From: Pseudomonas berkeleyensis
GTDB lineage: Bacteria; Pseudomonadota; Gammaproteobacteria; Pseudomonadales; Pseudomonadaceae
DNA length: 64,000 bases
Reading direction: 5' to 3'
Assembly (NCBI RefSeq): GCF_014109765.1
Contig: NZ_CP059139.1
Span: 4,710,501 to 4,774,500, forward strand
In this document: piece by piece, positions 9,790-18,099 of the stretch
Numbering within the stretch: position 1 is the first letter of the stretch
Layout of the letters: every line of letters begins with the position of its first letter
The notes under the pieces: generated by a model
What the model was told of the DNA's origin: nothing
Database searches by the model: none
The model's input: only the letters and a program-made list of their open reading frames with translations
Position numbers and translations under genes: made by a program

Positions 9790-9826
9790 GTCCTGCAGGG
9801 TACGCCGCGCGCACAGTCTGGACACA

Positions 9827-10621
9827 CTACCGCGCCCCAGCCATCCGCTCACACAACTGCTCGATGGCTCCCAGCATCTGCCGACTGGGCCGCTCCAGGC
9901 CCTTGTCCGGCACAGCCCAAACCTGGCCCATACGTACTGCATGTAGCTGCGGCCAGGCTTGCCAGGCGCTCAGCTCGGCATTGCTGCCGCCGAGAATCAC
10001 GTCCGGGTCACGTGCCAGCACGGCCTCGACGCTGACCTGCGGTGCCGGCTGTGGCAAATCAGCGAACAGGTTACGCGCCCCGCACACCTGCAAGGCATCA
10101 CCGATCAGTTGCTCGCCACCGATGGTGTACAGCGGCTGGTGCCAGATCTGGTAGAACACCGTCAGGGGCTGCTCACGCCGGTAGCGCTGGCGCAGCGCGT
10201 CCAGCTCGGTACGAAACTCGCTTGCCAGCCGCTCGCCCTGCTCCGCACGGCCGATACGTCCGGCAATGCTGACGAACGCATCGCCAAGCTGATCGAGACG
10301 ACGCGGTTCGACGATCAACAAGGGAATACCGAAACGCTGCAACTGCGCCTGCTGCGCCGGCGGCACGCTGCCCGGGGCGATCAGGATCAGATCTGGCGCC
10401 AACTGCAGCAGGCGTTCGAACTCCAGCTGACCATAGCGGCCGACCGTAGGCAGGTGCGCCAGCTTGGCGGGACGCTCATCCCCTTCGAGCACGCCGACCA
10501 GCAGGTCGGCGGCATCCAGGTCGAGCATGATTTCGCTGAGCGAAGGCGCCAGGCTGATTACCCGCTCCGCTGCTGACAGCGGCAACGCCAGCAGGCAAAG
10601 CGCGAAGAGCAGCGCGCGCAT
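9827..10621 (-). CDS. btuF: Periplasmic cobalamin-binding protein, BtuF-like
   Basis: 264 residues from the ATG at 10621 (a TTG one codon earlier is possible). The signal peptide is [19 protein letters not shown], followed by RVISLAPSLSEIMLDLDAADLLVGV, the start of the class III (BtuF/FhuD) binding fold with VGRYGQLEFERLLQLAPDLIL. This family delivers B12 to the BtuCD importer. The start overlaps the stop of the upstream membrane gene (TGATG), so translation is coupled. Position next to btuB supports a corrinoid ligand over siderophore or haem. The permease and ATPase are not in the window. Confidence 0.85.
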   Translation of the reverse strand: MRALLFALCLLALPLSAAERVISLAPSLSEIMLDLDAADLLVGVLEGDERPAKLAHLPTVGRYGQLEFERLLQLAPDLILIAPGSVPPAQQAQLQRFGIPLLIVEPRRLDQLGDAFVSIAGRIGRAEQGERLASEFRTELDALRQRYRREQPLTVFYQIWHQPLYTIGGEQLIGDALQVCGARNLFADLPQPAPQVSVEAVLARDPDVILGGSNAELSAWQAWPQLHAVRMGQVWAVPDKGLERPSRQMLGAIEQLCERMAGAR

Positions 10622-11034
10622 CAACCCAACTGGCGGGGAATGCGGTAGAGGCTGTGCAACACGATGGACGACAGCGCCAGCAATACCAGGGGAATCGCTT
10701 CGAGGCCGGCCAGCACCGCCAAGGCAGCGATCCAGGCCGGTAGCGCCGCACCGAGCAATGCACGCAGGCGCACGCGATCCAGCTCCAGCCAGGCGGCGGG
10801 TTCCTCGTCACTGTCGAGAGCTTGCTGGGTGGCGATCAGGGCGTGTTTGTAGGCGGAGAACAGCGGCAGGCTGACGAACATCGAGGCCAGGCCGGCAATG
10901 AACATCGGCATGCTCATGACCGTGTGGCCGCCACCGCCGAATAGCAGGTTGAAGACCAGCAGCGGCGCCAGGGCCACAGCCAGGTGACGCCACCAGAGCA
11001 GCGCCAGCCGGCGTTTCACCTGACCGCGGGTCAC
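10621..11034 (-). CDS. Small inner-membrane protein of unknown function
   Basis: 137 residues with a basic N-terminus ([15 protein letters not shown]) and three or four hydrophobic stretches ([62 protein letters not shown]). No domain was recognised; some databases may call such short proteins MFS-like, but there is too little sequence for a transporter. It overlaps ribA by 4 bp upstream and btuF by 1 bp downstream, so the three are surely cotranscribed. A role linked to B12 or flavin handling is possible but only inferred from context. Confidence 0.8.
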   Translation of the reverse strand: MTRGQVKRRLALLWWRHLAVALAPLLVFNLLFGGGGHTVMSMPMFIAGLASMFVSLPLFSAYKHALIATQQALDSDEEPAAWLELDRVRLRALLGAALPAWIAALAVLAGLEAIPLVLLALSSIVLHSLYRIPRQLG

Positions 11035-11651
11035 AGGCGTTCCTCGGCCTCGCCCTGATGCTGGTTGCCCAGCATGTGACCGAGCTTACCGGCCTTGGTG
11101 GCGAGATAACGCTTGTTGTAGGGGTTATGCGCGATCTGCAGTGGCACACGATGATCCACGGTGATGCCCATATCACCGAGGGCTTTGACCTTGCGCGGGT
11201 TGTTGGTCATCAGCTTGAGGCTGTGGATACCCAGGTGTTCGAGCATCGGCAGGCAGATGGCGTAGTCACGCTGGTCGGCACCGAACCCCAGGCGCTCGTT
11301 GGCTTCCACGGTATCGGCACCACCGTCCTGCAGCTCATAGGCGCGGATCTTGTTCAGCAAGCCGATGCCACGGCCTTCCTGGCGCAGGTACAGCAGCACG
11401 CCACGGCCTTCGTTGGCGATGGCCTGCAACGCCGCCTGCAATTGCGCGCCGCAGTCGCAGCGCAGGCTGAACAGGGCGTCGCCGGTCAGGCATTCGGAAT
11501 GCAGACGCCCCAGCACCGGAGCACCGTCGGCGACGTTGCCGAAGGTCAGGGCGACATGTTCCTTGCCAGTGGCCTCATCGAGGAAACCGTGCATGGTAAA
11601 CACACCGAAGGGCGTGGGCAGTTGGGAGGCGGCGACGAACACGACGGACAC
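11031..11651 (-). CDS. ribA: GTP cyclohydrolase II
   Basis: 206 residues. Opens GTP to the pyrimidine precursor of riboflavin. The zinc site is intact as [15 protein letters not shown], and the active-site segments [14 protein letters not shown] and [16 protein letters not shown] are present, with LMTNNPRKV for substrate recognition. This is the stand-alone catalytic RibA. The RibBA at 15876 carries a decayed copy of the same domain, so this gene probably supplies the activity. First gene of a ribA-membrane protein-btuF unit; a TACAAT -10-like box lies about 38 bp upstream (11689-11694). Confidence 0.97.
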   Translation of the reverse strand: MSVVFVAASQLPTPFGVFTMHGFLDEATGKEHVALTFGNVADGAPVLGRLHSECLTGDALFSLRCDCGAQLQAALQAIANEGRGVLLYLRQEGRGIGLLNKIRAYELQDGGADTVEANERLGFGADQRDYAICLPMLEHLGIHSLKLMTNNPRKVKALGDMGITVDHRVPLQIAHNPYNKRYLATKAGKLGHMLGNQHQGEAEERL

Positions 11652-11762
11652 CGGATACTCCTAGCAATGAGTACGAAACAGGGCCGGCATTGTATCAGCA
11701 GCCCCCGCAGGCAAGTCAGTCAGAATTGCCGATCATCAGTATCGAAACGGTCAATGGCAGTT

Positions 11763-12407
11763 TCAGAGCTTGGATTCGAGCACCAACATCCCCTGCTCCT
11801 CGCGCCAACCCACCCGGCTCAGGAAGCTCATTCCGAGCAGCGCCTCGTGCGGCGCGCCACCTTCGAGCACCACAGCTTCGACACCGAGCACCTCGAGGTC
11901 GCCGATCTTGACCCGGTCAAGCATCACCCGCCAGCCGCGGGCAACACCGTTGGCGGTGTTGACCTGCAACGGTCTGCCACTGACTCGGTAATCGATCCCC
12001 AGGCGCTTGGCATGAGCATCGTTGAGCGCCACCGACGTGGCACCAGTGTCGACCAGGAACTGCACGGTCTGGCCATTGACCGAACCGGCCACCCAATAGT
12101 GACCGCCAATACCCTTGGCGATACTCAAACGCTTCCTCTGCGGCTCGGCGAAACCGGCACTGTATTCGCGGCTGAGCGGATAGACGCGCTCGACACCGTC
12201 GACGCGCAGTACCGCCCCCTGCTTGTCGACGCTGACCACCTGCACGCCACCCGGGCCGCTATCGCCGACGCGCACCAGCTTGCGCTGACCATCGACGTTG
12301 ATCACCGCCGCACCGGGAAAAAGGCCGACCACCTGTACCTGCGAAGCGGCCCAGGCCAAGCACGCAGACAACAGCAACAGGCCGGCAAGACAGTGACGAA
12401 GCAGCAT
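11763..12407 (-). CDS. Periplasmic retropepsin-like aspartic protease (TIGR02281 type)
   Basis: 214 residues with a signal peptide (LLLLSACLAWA). A GspC-like N-terminal region (VINVDGQRKLVRVGD) is followed by a clan AA protease domain whose catalytic triad is FLVDTGATSVALND (Asp 120), with HEALLGMSFLSRVGW as the C-terminal conserved strand. A single DTG means it must dimerise to form an active site. The physiological substrate is unknown. It follows the binding-protein gene by 18 bp. Confidence 0.85.
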   Translation of the reverse strand: MLLRHCLAGLLLLSACLAWAASQVQVVGLFPGAAVINVDGQRKLVRVGDSGPGGVQVVSVDKQGAVLRVDGVERVYPLSREYSAGFAEPQRKRLSIAKGIGGHYWVAGSVNGQTVQFLVDTGATSVALNDAHAKRLGIDYRVSGRPLQVNTANGVARGWRVMLDRVKIGDLEVLGVEAVVLEGGAPHEALLGMSFLSRVGWREEQGMLVLESKL

Positions 12408-12425
12408 GAAAGGCAGTCTCCCGGC

Positions 12426-13160
12426 TCAATCGAAGGGGTAAGGTTGGTGCCAGCGGGCGAAGACCGGCCGCAGCTCGCCACTGACGATCAACGCCGCCAT
12501 GCGTCGATCATAGAGCTCGGCCAGTGCACGACCACGCGGCGTATCGGCGAAACCGAGATACAGCGGCAACTGCATCAGCTCCGTGGATCGATACTGCTGC
12601 GGCTTGTCGGCCAGGCTCAGCACGTAGTCGACCTCGGGGCGGGCATCGATATAGAAATCCGCATGGCCCAGGTCGAGCATGCCGAGAATACCGCTGCGTC
12701 GCTGCACTTCCCGGTAGTCGCGCACATTCGGCAGATATTCCTCGTAGCCGTAGCCACGCACCCAGACCAGCCGATACTGGCTCAGGCTGTCCAATGTCGG
12801 CACCGGCTTGTCCTTGAGGCTAAGCGCGACAATCTGATCCATATCGTAGGGGTGCGTCGGGTAGAGCACGTTGCCCTCGACCTCGTCGCGGTAGGAGCCC
12901 ACCCAGGCATCGGCCTCATCACGTTGAACCAGGCCGACCGCACGCGTATAGGGCACGCTGTGGATACTCAGGCTGACGCCCGCCGGCTCGAACACCTTGC
13001 GCATGACGTCCCACCCCAGGCCTGTACCATCGGCCTCGGTGTAGCCCTCCCAGACCTCGCTGGCCAGGCGTATCTCGCCCGGCAGCTGCCCCTGAATCTG
13101 TGCGCCCGCGAATGCGCTCCACATCCAGAACACGGCGAGGCACCAACGTATCATCCGCAT
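12426..13160 (-). CDS. Periplasmic solute-binding-type protein (family 3-like)
   Basis: 244 residues with a signal peptide (CLAVFWMWSAFAGA) and a bacterial extracellular solute-binding fold (IRLASEVWEGYTEADGTGLGWDVMRKVFEPAG, then DAWVGSYRD, LGHADFYID). No permease or ATPase genes accompany it, as is common for orphan members of this family in Pseudomonas. The ligand is unknown; the pattern of aromatic and acidic residues gives no safe assignment. It lies 9 bp after pgpA. Confidence 0.8.
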   Translation of the reverse strand: MRMIRWCLAVFWMWSAFAGAQIQGQLPGEIRLASEVWEGYTEADGTGLGWDVMRKVFEPAGVSLSIHSVPYTRAVGLVQRDEADAWVGSYRDEVEGNVLYPTHPYDMDQIVALSLKDKPVPTLDSLSQYRLVWVRGYGYEEYLPNVRDYREVQRRSGILGMLDLGHADFYIDARPEVDYVLSLADKPQQYRSTELMQLPLYLGFADTPRGRALAELYDRRMAALIVSGELRPVFARWHQPYPFD

Positions 13161-13169
13161 GCCTGCTCC

Positions 13170-13703
13170 TTAGAACCCCAGCCCAGCTCCATATCTGGCC
13201 CACCCCCAGACCACACCCTGCATGGCCAGCCAGGCAAAGACCCCAGCAAGGATGTCATCGAGCATGATGCCGACGCCGCCATGCACATGGCGGTCGATCC
13301 AGCGAATCGGCCAGGGTTTGACGATGTCGAACAGACGAAACATGAGGAAGCCTAGCAGCAACCAGACCCAGCCCTCGGGCACCAGCCACAGGGTGATCCA
13401 CATACCGACCATCTCGTCCCAAACGATGCCTTCGTGATCGTGCACGCGCAGGTCGTCGGCGACCTTGCCGCACAGCCAGAAGCCGAACAGCATGGTCACG
13501 CCGAGCATCAGCCAGTACCCCCAGTCGGGCAGCATCTGCCACAGCGGCACGAACGGCAGCGCCACCAGCGAACCCCAGGTACCGGGCGCCTTGGGCAAGG
13601 TACCGGAGCCGAAACCAAAGGCGATGAAATGCCAGGGGTTGCGCCATACCGAGGGCGGTACGTATTCGGCGGGAACCTGGTTGGGGTGATCGGTCACGCG
13701 CAT
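13170..13703 (-). CDS. pgpA: Phosphatidylglycerophosphatase A
   Basis: 177 residues. Dephosphorylates phosphatidylglycerol phosphate at the inner membrane. Conserved family features are FGSGTLPKAPGTWGSL near residue 35, the acidic VHDHEGIVWDEMVGMWIT, and FRLFDIVKPWPIRWID with a Gly-rich VHGGVGIMLDDILAG. There are several membrane segments. The gene follows thiL by 9 bp; the pgpA-thiL-nusB-ribH order is standard for gamma-proteobacteria. Confidence 0.95.
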   Translation of the reverse strand: MRVTDHPNQVPAEYVPPSVWRNPWHFIAFGFGSGTLPKAPGTWGSLVALPFVPLWQMLPDWGYWLMLGVTMLFGFWLCGKVADDLRVHDHEGIVWDEMVGMWITLWLVPEGWVWLLLGFLMFRLFDIVKPWPIRWIDRHVHGGVGIMLDDILAGVFAWLAMQGVVWGWARYGAGLGF

Positions 13704-13712
13704 TCCGTCCTG

Positions 13713-14666
13713 TCAGAAGTGTTGATAGCCGCCACGAGGCGGATCGATAAGCTGGCCGCTCGCATCGAGCAACTGCACGCCACTGCCCGCCAGCACCCTG
13801 CCGATGACCCGCACCTCAGGCCAGTCACCCTGGAGTTCGGGGAGTAACGCTGGCGGTAGGGTAAAGGCCAGGCGGTAGTCGTCGCCACCACCGAGCGCGC
13901 AGAGCCGCGCCTGATCCTCACCGGCGAACGCTCGCAACGGTGCGGACAGCGGTATCCGCTCCAGCTCGATCTGCAGGGCTACCTGCGAGGAATGGGCGAT
14001 ATGCCCGCAGTCGGCGAGCAGGCCATCGGAAATGTCCAGCGCTGCCGTGGCCCGCCCGCGCAAGGCCTGGCCCAGGGCCAGCTGTGGTTGCGGCAACCAG
14101 TAGCGTGCCAGCAGCGCTTCGCTGATATCGGCAGCAGCTTCGCGCTGCCCCAATACCAGCGGCAGGGCACCCGCCGCGTCGCCGAGCTCGCCACCGACGC
14201 AGAGCAGATCACCAACCCGCGCGCCACTACGCAACAGCGCCTGCCCGGCAGGCACGCGCCCGAACACGGTCAGCGTCAGGCTCAGCGGGCCGCGCGTGGT
14301 ATCACCGCCGACCAGCGCCAGCGAGCAATTCTGCGCCATCAGCTGCAGGCCACGGGCGAACTCGGCCAACCAGGTTTCACTGGCACTCGGCAAGGTCAGA
14401 GCGAGGGTAAAGGCCAACGGCGTAGCGCCCATGGCAGCCAGATCACTGGCGGAGACAGCCAGCGCACGCTGACCGAGAAGAAAGGCATCGCAGGATTCGG
14501 GGAAATGCACTCCGGTGACCAGCGTGTCGGTGGACACCGCCAGCTGCTCGCCTGCCGGCACCGCCAGTAACGCGCAGTCATCGCCGATACCGCGAACCAC
14601 GCCGTCGCCACCCTGGGCACAGGGCGCAGCGGCGAAGTATCGGCGGATCAGCTCGAACTCACCCAT
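13713..14666 (-). CDS. thiL: Thiamine-monophosphate kinase
   Basis: 317 residues from MGEFELIRRYF, the family N-terminus, rather than the ATG 36 bp upstream. Phosphorylates thiamine monophosphate to thiamine diphosphate, the cofactor used by Dxs. Motifs include GDDCALLAVP (ATP/Mg), VSTDTLVTGVHFPE, LAAMGATPLAFTLALTLP, VGGDTTRGPLSLTLTVFG and LDISDGLLADCGHIA. All the expected PurM-like acidic residues are present. It lies 90 bp downstream of nusB in the riboflavin operon. Confidence 0.96.
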   Translation of the reverse strand: MGEFELIRRYFAAAPCAQGGDGVVRGIGDDCALLAVPAGEQLAVSTDTLVTGVHFPESCDAFLLGQRALAVSASDLAAMGATPLAFTLALTLPSASETWLAEFARGLQLMAQNCSLALVGGDTTRGPLSLTLTVFGRVPAGQALLRSGARVGDLLCVGGELGDAAGALPLVLGQREAAADISEALLARYWLPQPQLALGQALRGRATAALDISDGLLADCGHIAHSSQVALQIELERIPLSAPLRAFAGEDQARLCALGGGDDYRLAFTLPPALLPELQGDWPEVRVIGRVLAGSGVQLLDASGQLIDPPRGGYQHF

Positions 14667-14756
14667 GGGCAAGTGACAATCTGCTGCGTGTCGGCCCTGC
14701 ATAAAAGAGACAGGGCTCCAGCTCGCGAGATCGTAAATCGAGCATGCAGAAAGGCC

Positions 14757-15236
14757 TCAACGCTTGTTGGCGTTGACTTCGGCCGCACGCAGCTTGGGCG
14801 CGAGCTTGTCCAGAATGCCGTTGACGAACTTGTGACCGTCGGTGGCACCGAACACCTTGGCCAGCTCGATACCCTCGTTGATCACCACCTTGTAGGGGAC
14901 GTCGACGCGGTTTTTCAGCTCATAGGTGGACAGACGCAGGATGGCCAGCTCGACCGGGTCGATCTCCTCCAGAGGGCGATCGAGCAAGGGCGTGAAGGAC
15001 TCGTCCAGCTCGGTCTTCTGCCGCGGCACACCGTGCAGGATCTCGTGGAAGTAAGCACCATCGACCTTGCTGAAATCGTTGTCGACACGAAACTGCGCTT
15101 CGATCTCGTTCAGCGGCTGACCGGCGATGTGCCAGGAATACAGGGCCTGCATGGCCAGGGTACGGGCCTCGCGGCGCGCGAGAATCTTGCTGCTGGGGCC
15201 CTTCTTGGCCGGCTGGCCGTTACCGGAGTTGCTCAC
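14757..15236 (-). CDS. nusB: Transcription antitermination factor NusB
   Basis: 159 residues, all-helical RNA-binding protein that pairs with S10 (NusE) on rRNA boxA. Contains [16 protein letters not shown] near the N-terminus and [31 protein letters not shown] at the C-terminus, both family signatures. The start overlaps the ribH stop by 4 bp, so translation is coupled. A low-complexity N-terminal tail ([13 protein letters not shown]) precedes the domain. Confidence 0.97.
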   Translation of the reverse strand: MSNSGNGQPAKKGPSSKILARREARTLAMQALYSWHIAGQPLNEIEAQFRVDNDFSKVDGAYFHEILHGVPRQKTELDESFTPLLDRPLEEIDPVELAILRLSTYELKNRVDVPYKVVINEGIELAKVFGATDGHKFVNGILDKLAPKLRAAEVNANKR

Positions 15237-15709
15237 TTGGCCTCCAACTGCGCCAGCAGGCTGACCATTTCCAGGGCAGACAGCGCAGCTTCGGCACCCT
15301 TGTTACCCGCCTTGGTGCCGGAACGCTCGATGGCTTGCTCGATGGAGTCGACGGTCAGTACGCCGAAGGCAACCGGTACGCCGTATTCCATGGAAACCTG
15401 GGCCAGGCCCTTGGTGCACTCGCCGGCAACGTATTCGAAGTGCGGGGTGCCGCCACGGATGACCGCGCCGAGGGCGATGATCGCCGCATACTCGCCACGC
15501 TGAGCGACCTTCTGGGTAACCAGCGGAATCTCGAAGGCGCCCGGCGCACGGATGATGGTGATGTCGCTTTCGCTAACACCGTGGCGAACCAGGGCGTCGA
15601 TGGCGCCACTGACCAGGCTCTCGACGACGAAGCTGTTGAAACGGCCTACCACCAGGGCGTATTTGCCCTTCGGGGCGATGAAGGTACCTTCGATGGTCTT
15701 CAGGGTCAT
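15233..15709 (-). CDS. ribH: 6,7-dimethyl-8-ribityllumazine synthase
   Basis: 158 residues from MTLKTIEG. Penultimate step of riboflavin synthesis; forms an icosahedral capsid or smaller ring that can work with RibE. Motifs are [32 protein letters not shown] (substrate phosphate/ring site), [17 protein letters not shown] (with the catalytic-loop His) and [10 protein letters not shown]. The ATG at 15721 would add only four residues, and the family start fits 15709. A hairpin-rich repeat separates it from ribBA upstream. Confidence 0.97.
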   Translation of the reverse strand: MTLKTIEGTFIAPKGKYALVVGRFNSFVVESLVSGAIDALVRHGVSESDITIIRAPGAFEIPLVTQKVAQRGEYAAIIALGAVIRGGTPHFEYVAGECTKGLAQVSMEYGVPVAFGVLTVDSIEQAIERSGTKAGNKGAEAALSALEMVSLLAQLEAK

Positions 15710-15736
15710 GACGGGTCTCACATGGGTTAAAGAGCC

Positions 15737-15860
15737 GGGGCGTCGTGCGCCCCGAAAATAAAATTCGTGCTCCCTTGGGAGCGGGCTTTGCTCCCCTCTC
15801 CCATTTATGGGAGAGGGACCGGGGGAGAGGGTTCGGCACTGGCCACAACACCCTCTCCCG
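15737..15860. repeat. Intergenic repeat/hairpin block between ribBA and ribH
   Basis: GGGGCG/CGCCCC (15737-15753) forms a short hairpin. Next comes CCCTCTCCCA/TGGGAGAGGG (15794-15817), a 10-bp stem, with further GGGGGAGAGGG and CCCTCTCCCG arms to 15860. This CTCTCCC repeat is a common intergenic family in pseudomonads. It sits inside the rib transcription unit, so it may attenuate or stabilise the transcript. Confidence 0.6.
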
Positions 15861-15875
15861 CCCTTCGGGCCGCTT

Positions 15876-16955
15876 TTAATCAGCCGGCAGGTATTCTACA
15901 ACCTCGAGATCGAAGCCGGATATCGCGTTGAACTTCATCGGCGAGCTCATCAGGCGCATCTTGCGCACGCCGAGGTCACGCAGGATCTGCGAACCAGCGC
16001 CCACGGTGCTGTAGGTCGCCGGATTGGCCGGCTGTTGGCGACCGATCAGCGCCAACAGCTCGGGACCAGTCAGCGGGTTGCCGAGCAGCAGCACCACGCC
16101 GCTACCAGCCTTGGCCACCTCGGCCATCGCCGCACGCATGCTCCAGCGCCCCGGCTGATTGACCAGGAACAGGTCGCGCAGGGGATCCATGTTGTGCACA
16201 CGCACCAGAGTCGGCTCTTCGGAGCAGATGGTGCCCAGGGTCAGCGCCATGTGCGCGGTGTTCTCAACGCCATCGCGATAGGTCACCAGGTTGAACTGGC
16301 CCAGCTCGGTATCCAGCGGCTGCTCGCTGACGCGCTCGACGGTACGTTCATGAATCAGCCGATAGTGGATCAGGTCGGCAATGGTGCCGATCTTCAGACC
16401 GTGCTCTTCAGCGAACTTCTCCAGCTCCGGGCGACGCGCCATGGTGCCGTCGTCGTTCATGATCTCGCAGATCACCCCGCTCGGCTCGAAGCCCCCCATA
16501 CGCGCCAGGTCGCAAGCTGCCTCGGTGTGGCCGGCACGCGCCAGCACGCCGCCAGGCTGGGCCATCAGCGGGAAGATATGGCCGGGGCTGACGATATCCT
16601 CAGCCACCGCATTACGCGCCACGGCAGCCTGCACGGTGCGGGCGCGGTCGGCGGCGGAGATGCCGGTGGTCACGCCTTCGGCCGCCTCGATGGAGACGGT
16701 GAACTTGGTGCCAAAGCCGGAACCGTTGCGCGGCGCCATCAGCGGCAGCTTGAGCAGCTCGCAGCGCTCGCGGGTCATCGGCATGCAGATCAGGCCACGG
16801 GCGAAACGGGCCATGAAGTTGATGTGCTCGGCGGTGACGCATTCGGAGGCGATGATGATGTCGCCTTCGTTCTCGCGATCCTCGTCATCCATGAGGATGA
16901 CCATCTTGCCGGCGCGGATGTCTTCGATCAGTTCTTCAGCGGTATTGAGCGCCAT
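15876..16955 (-). CDS. ribBA: DHBP synthase with degenerate GTP cyclohydrolase II-like domain (RibBA)
   Basis: 359 residues. Residues 1-205 are 3,4-dihydroxy-2-butanone-4-phosphate synthase: [16 protein letters not shown] (acidic Mg site), [16 protein letters not shown] loop, [36 protein letters not shown]. The remaining ~150 residues match the RibA fold, but the three zinc-binding cysteines are missing ([13 protein letters not shown] sits where CLTGD..RCDCG should be). The second half is therefore probably not a cyclohydrolase. RibA at 11031 is intact and complements it. Lies 12 bp downstream of ribE under FMN riboswitch control. Confidence 0.93.
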   Translation of the reverse strand: MALNTAEELIEDIRAGKMVILMDDEDRENEGDIIIASECVTAEHINFMARFARGLICMPMTRERCELLKLPLMAPRNGSGFGTKFTVSIEAAEGVTTGISAADRARTVQAAVARNAVAEDIVSPGHIFPLMAQPGGVLARAGHTEAACDLARMGGFEPSGVICEIMNDDGTMARRPELEKFAEEHGLKIGTIADLIHYRLIHERTVERVSEQPLDTELGQFNLVTYRDGVENTAHMALTLGTICSEEPTLVRVHNMDPLRDLFLVNQPGRWSMRAAMAEVAKAGSGVVLLLGNPLTGPELLALIGRQQPANPATYSTVGAGSQILRDLGVRKMRLMSSPMKFNAISGFDLEVVEYLPAD

Positions 16956-16967
16956 CGGGGCGTCTCC

Positions 16968-17630
16968 TCAATTCTTCAGGTAGCCGTGTTCGGCGAGAAA
17001 GCTTTCGGTCAGGCCCGAGGCCTTGGGTTCTGCGGCCTTGTCACCGAGCAGCAGGCGCTCCAGGTAACGTGCCAGCAGGTCGACCTCGAGGTTGACCTTA
17101 CGCCCGGCCTGGTAGTCGACCATGATGGTCTCGGCCAGGGTATGCGGCACGATGGTCAGCTCGAATTCGGCGCCATCGACCGCGTTGACGGTCAGACTGG
17201 TGCCGTCGACGGTGATCGAACCCTTATGGGCGATGTATTTGGCCAGCTCACGCGGCGCGCGCACCTTGAACTGCACGGCGCGGGCGTTATCGGCGCGCGA
17301 GACGATCTCGCCGACGCCGTCGACGTGACCGCTGACCAGATGGCCGCCGAGGCGACTGGTCGGCGTCAGGGCCTTTTCCAGATTGACGGCGCTGCCGGGT
17401 TTGAGGTCGATGAAGGCGGTACGCGCCAGCGTCTCGCGACTGACATCGGCCCAGAAGCCGTCGCCGGGCAGCTCCACGGCGGTCAGGCAGATGCCGTTGA
17501 CCGCGATACTGTCGCCGAGCTTGACGTCACCCAGGTCGAGCTTGCCGGTTGCCACGTAGACACGAACGTCACCGCCCTTGGGCGTCATGGCGCGGATACT
17601 GCCGATGGCTTCGATTATGCCGGTGAACAT
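16968..17630 (-). CDS. ribE: Riboflavin synthase alpha subunit
   Basis: 220 residues from MFTGIIEAIGSI, the invariant family N-terminus, behind a strong GGAGGG. Dismutates two lumazines to riboflavin. It has the expected two lumazine-binding repeats: GDSIAVNGICLTAV and VNLEKALTPTSRLGGHLVSGHVDGVG, then GSITVDGTSLTVNAVD and FELTIVPHTLAETIM. First gene behind the FMN riboswitch. A short overlapping leader ORF ends inside its start region. Confidence 0.97.
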   Translation of the reverse strand: MFTGIIEAIGSIRAMTPKGGDVRVYVATGKLDLGDVKLGDSIAVNGICLTAVELPGDGFWADVSRETLARTAFIDLKPGSAVNLEKALTPTSRLGGHLVSGHVDGVGEIVSRADNARAVQFKVRAPRELAKYIAHKGSITVDGTSLTVNAVDGAEFELTIVPHTLAETIMVDYQAGRKVNLEVDLLARYLERLLLGDKAAEPKASGLTESFLAEHGYLKN

Positions 17631-17668
17631 GCGCCCTCCGAATCTTGCTTGAAGATAATGCACAGCAT
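17615..17668 (-). CDS. Possible 17-residue leader peptide overlapping ribE start
   Basis: ATG at 17668 reads MLCIIFKQDSEGACSPA and stops at 17615, 16 bases into ribE and out of frame with it. AGGAG seven bases upstream is a good Shine-Dalgarno. It abuts the 3' arm of a CCTGTTTT/AAAACAGG hairpin (17678-17698), so opening and closing of that hairpin could gate it. It could couple riboswitch state to ribE initiation. This is a prediction from sequence only; small ORFs of this size occur by chance. Confidence 0.3.
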   Translation of the reverse strand: MLCIIFKQDSEGACSPA

Positions 17669-17677
17669 GGATGAACT

Positions 17678-17698
17678 CCTGTTTTGGTCAAAAACAGG
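17678..17698 (-). promoter_or_regulatory. Hairpin in FMN riboswitch expression platform
   Basis: CCTGTTTT (17678-17685) pairs with AAAACAGG (17691-17698) around a 5-base loop. On the transcript the arm ends at the AGG of a Shine-Dalgarno for the short ORF described above. There is no following U-tract, so translational control is more likely than termination. Confidence 0.45.
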
Positions 17699-17759
17699 GC
17701 AATGCCGATCGATAGGGATTTCACGGGCACGCTCGAGGCGCCCGAGGAGGGAATCCCGC

Positions 17760-17907
17760 TCTCTCTTTATCCGGACTATACCGTCGGCCCCGGAATCTCA
17801 CCGGGTCTGCTAGACCTCGCGCGGCAGGAGCCGTGGCGAGCGCTCGCGGGCTAGGCCTTGAAGACCATTACCGCCGGTGGGGAATCACACCCCGCCCTGA
17901 GAACGTT
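17760..17907 (-). ncRNA. FMN riboswitch (RFN element)
   Basis: Read on the minus strand, 17907 to 17760 starts with AACGTTCTCAGGGCGGGGTG, contains GATTCCCCACCGGCGGTAAT and ends with GATTCCGGGGCCGACGGTATAGTCCGGAT. These are the defining conserved blocks of the RFN element. It lies 130 bp before ribE and downstream of ribD, so it controls ribE-ribBA-ribH and the genes behind them rather than ribD. Confidence 0.95.
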
Positions 17908-17968
17908 GCGGCCACATGAAAATAGCCGCGTGGCGTTTTACCACATTTATCATCGCGGCGCATGGGGC

Positions 17969-17989
17969 GTAGGGTGCGCCATGCGCACC
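17969..17989 (+). repeat. GTAGGGTGCGC intergenic repeat, copy 1
   Basis: GTAGGGTGCGCCATGCGCACC contains the inverted pair GGTGCGC/GCGCACC. At least six related copies occur in the window (22038, 22074, 22118, 25464, 26191, 40109). Apart from this repeat and the FMN riboswitch, nothing is recognised in 17908-18099. Confidence 0.65.
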
Positions 17990-18099
17990 AGGGTTAACCA
18001 CTGATTTACCAGAGCAGCGGCTGTGCCCGCTGTAGTCGTTGCCACTGAACAAGGGGGATATAGGTAGAACCGCAGTGGCCGCGGCGCGCACAGGGCCCC

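Noticed and set aside
11058..13355. A 765-residue plus-strand open frame opposite ribA, the protease and the binding-protein gene
   Set aside because: The minus-strand genes carry clear motifs; the plus frame is low-complexity and without a domain.
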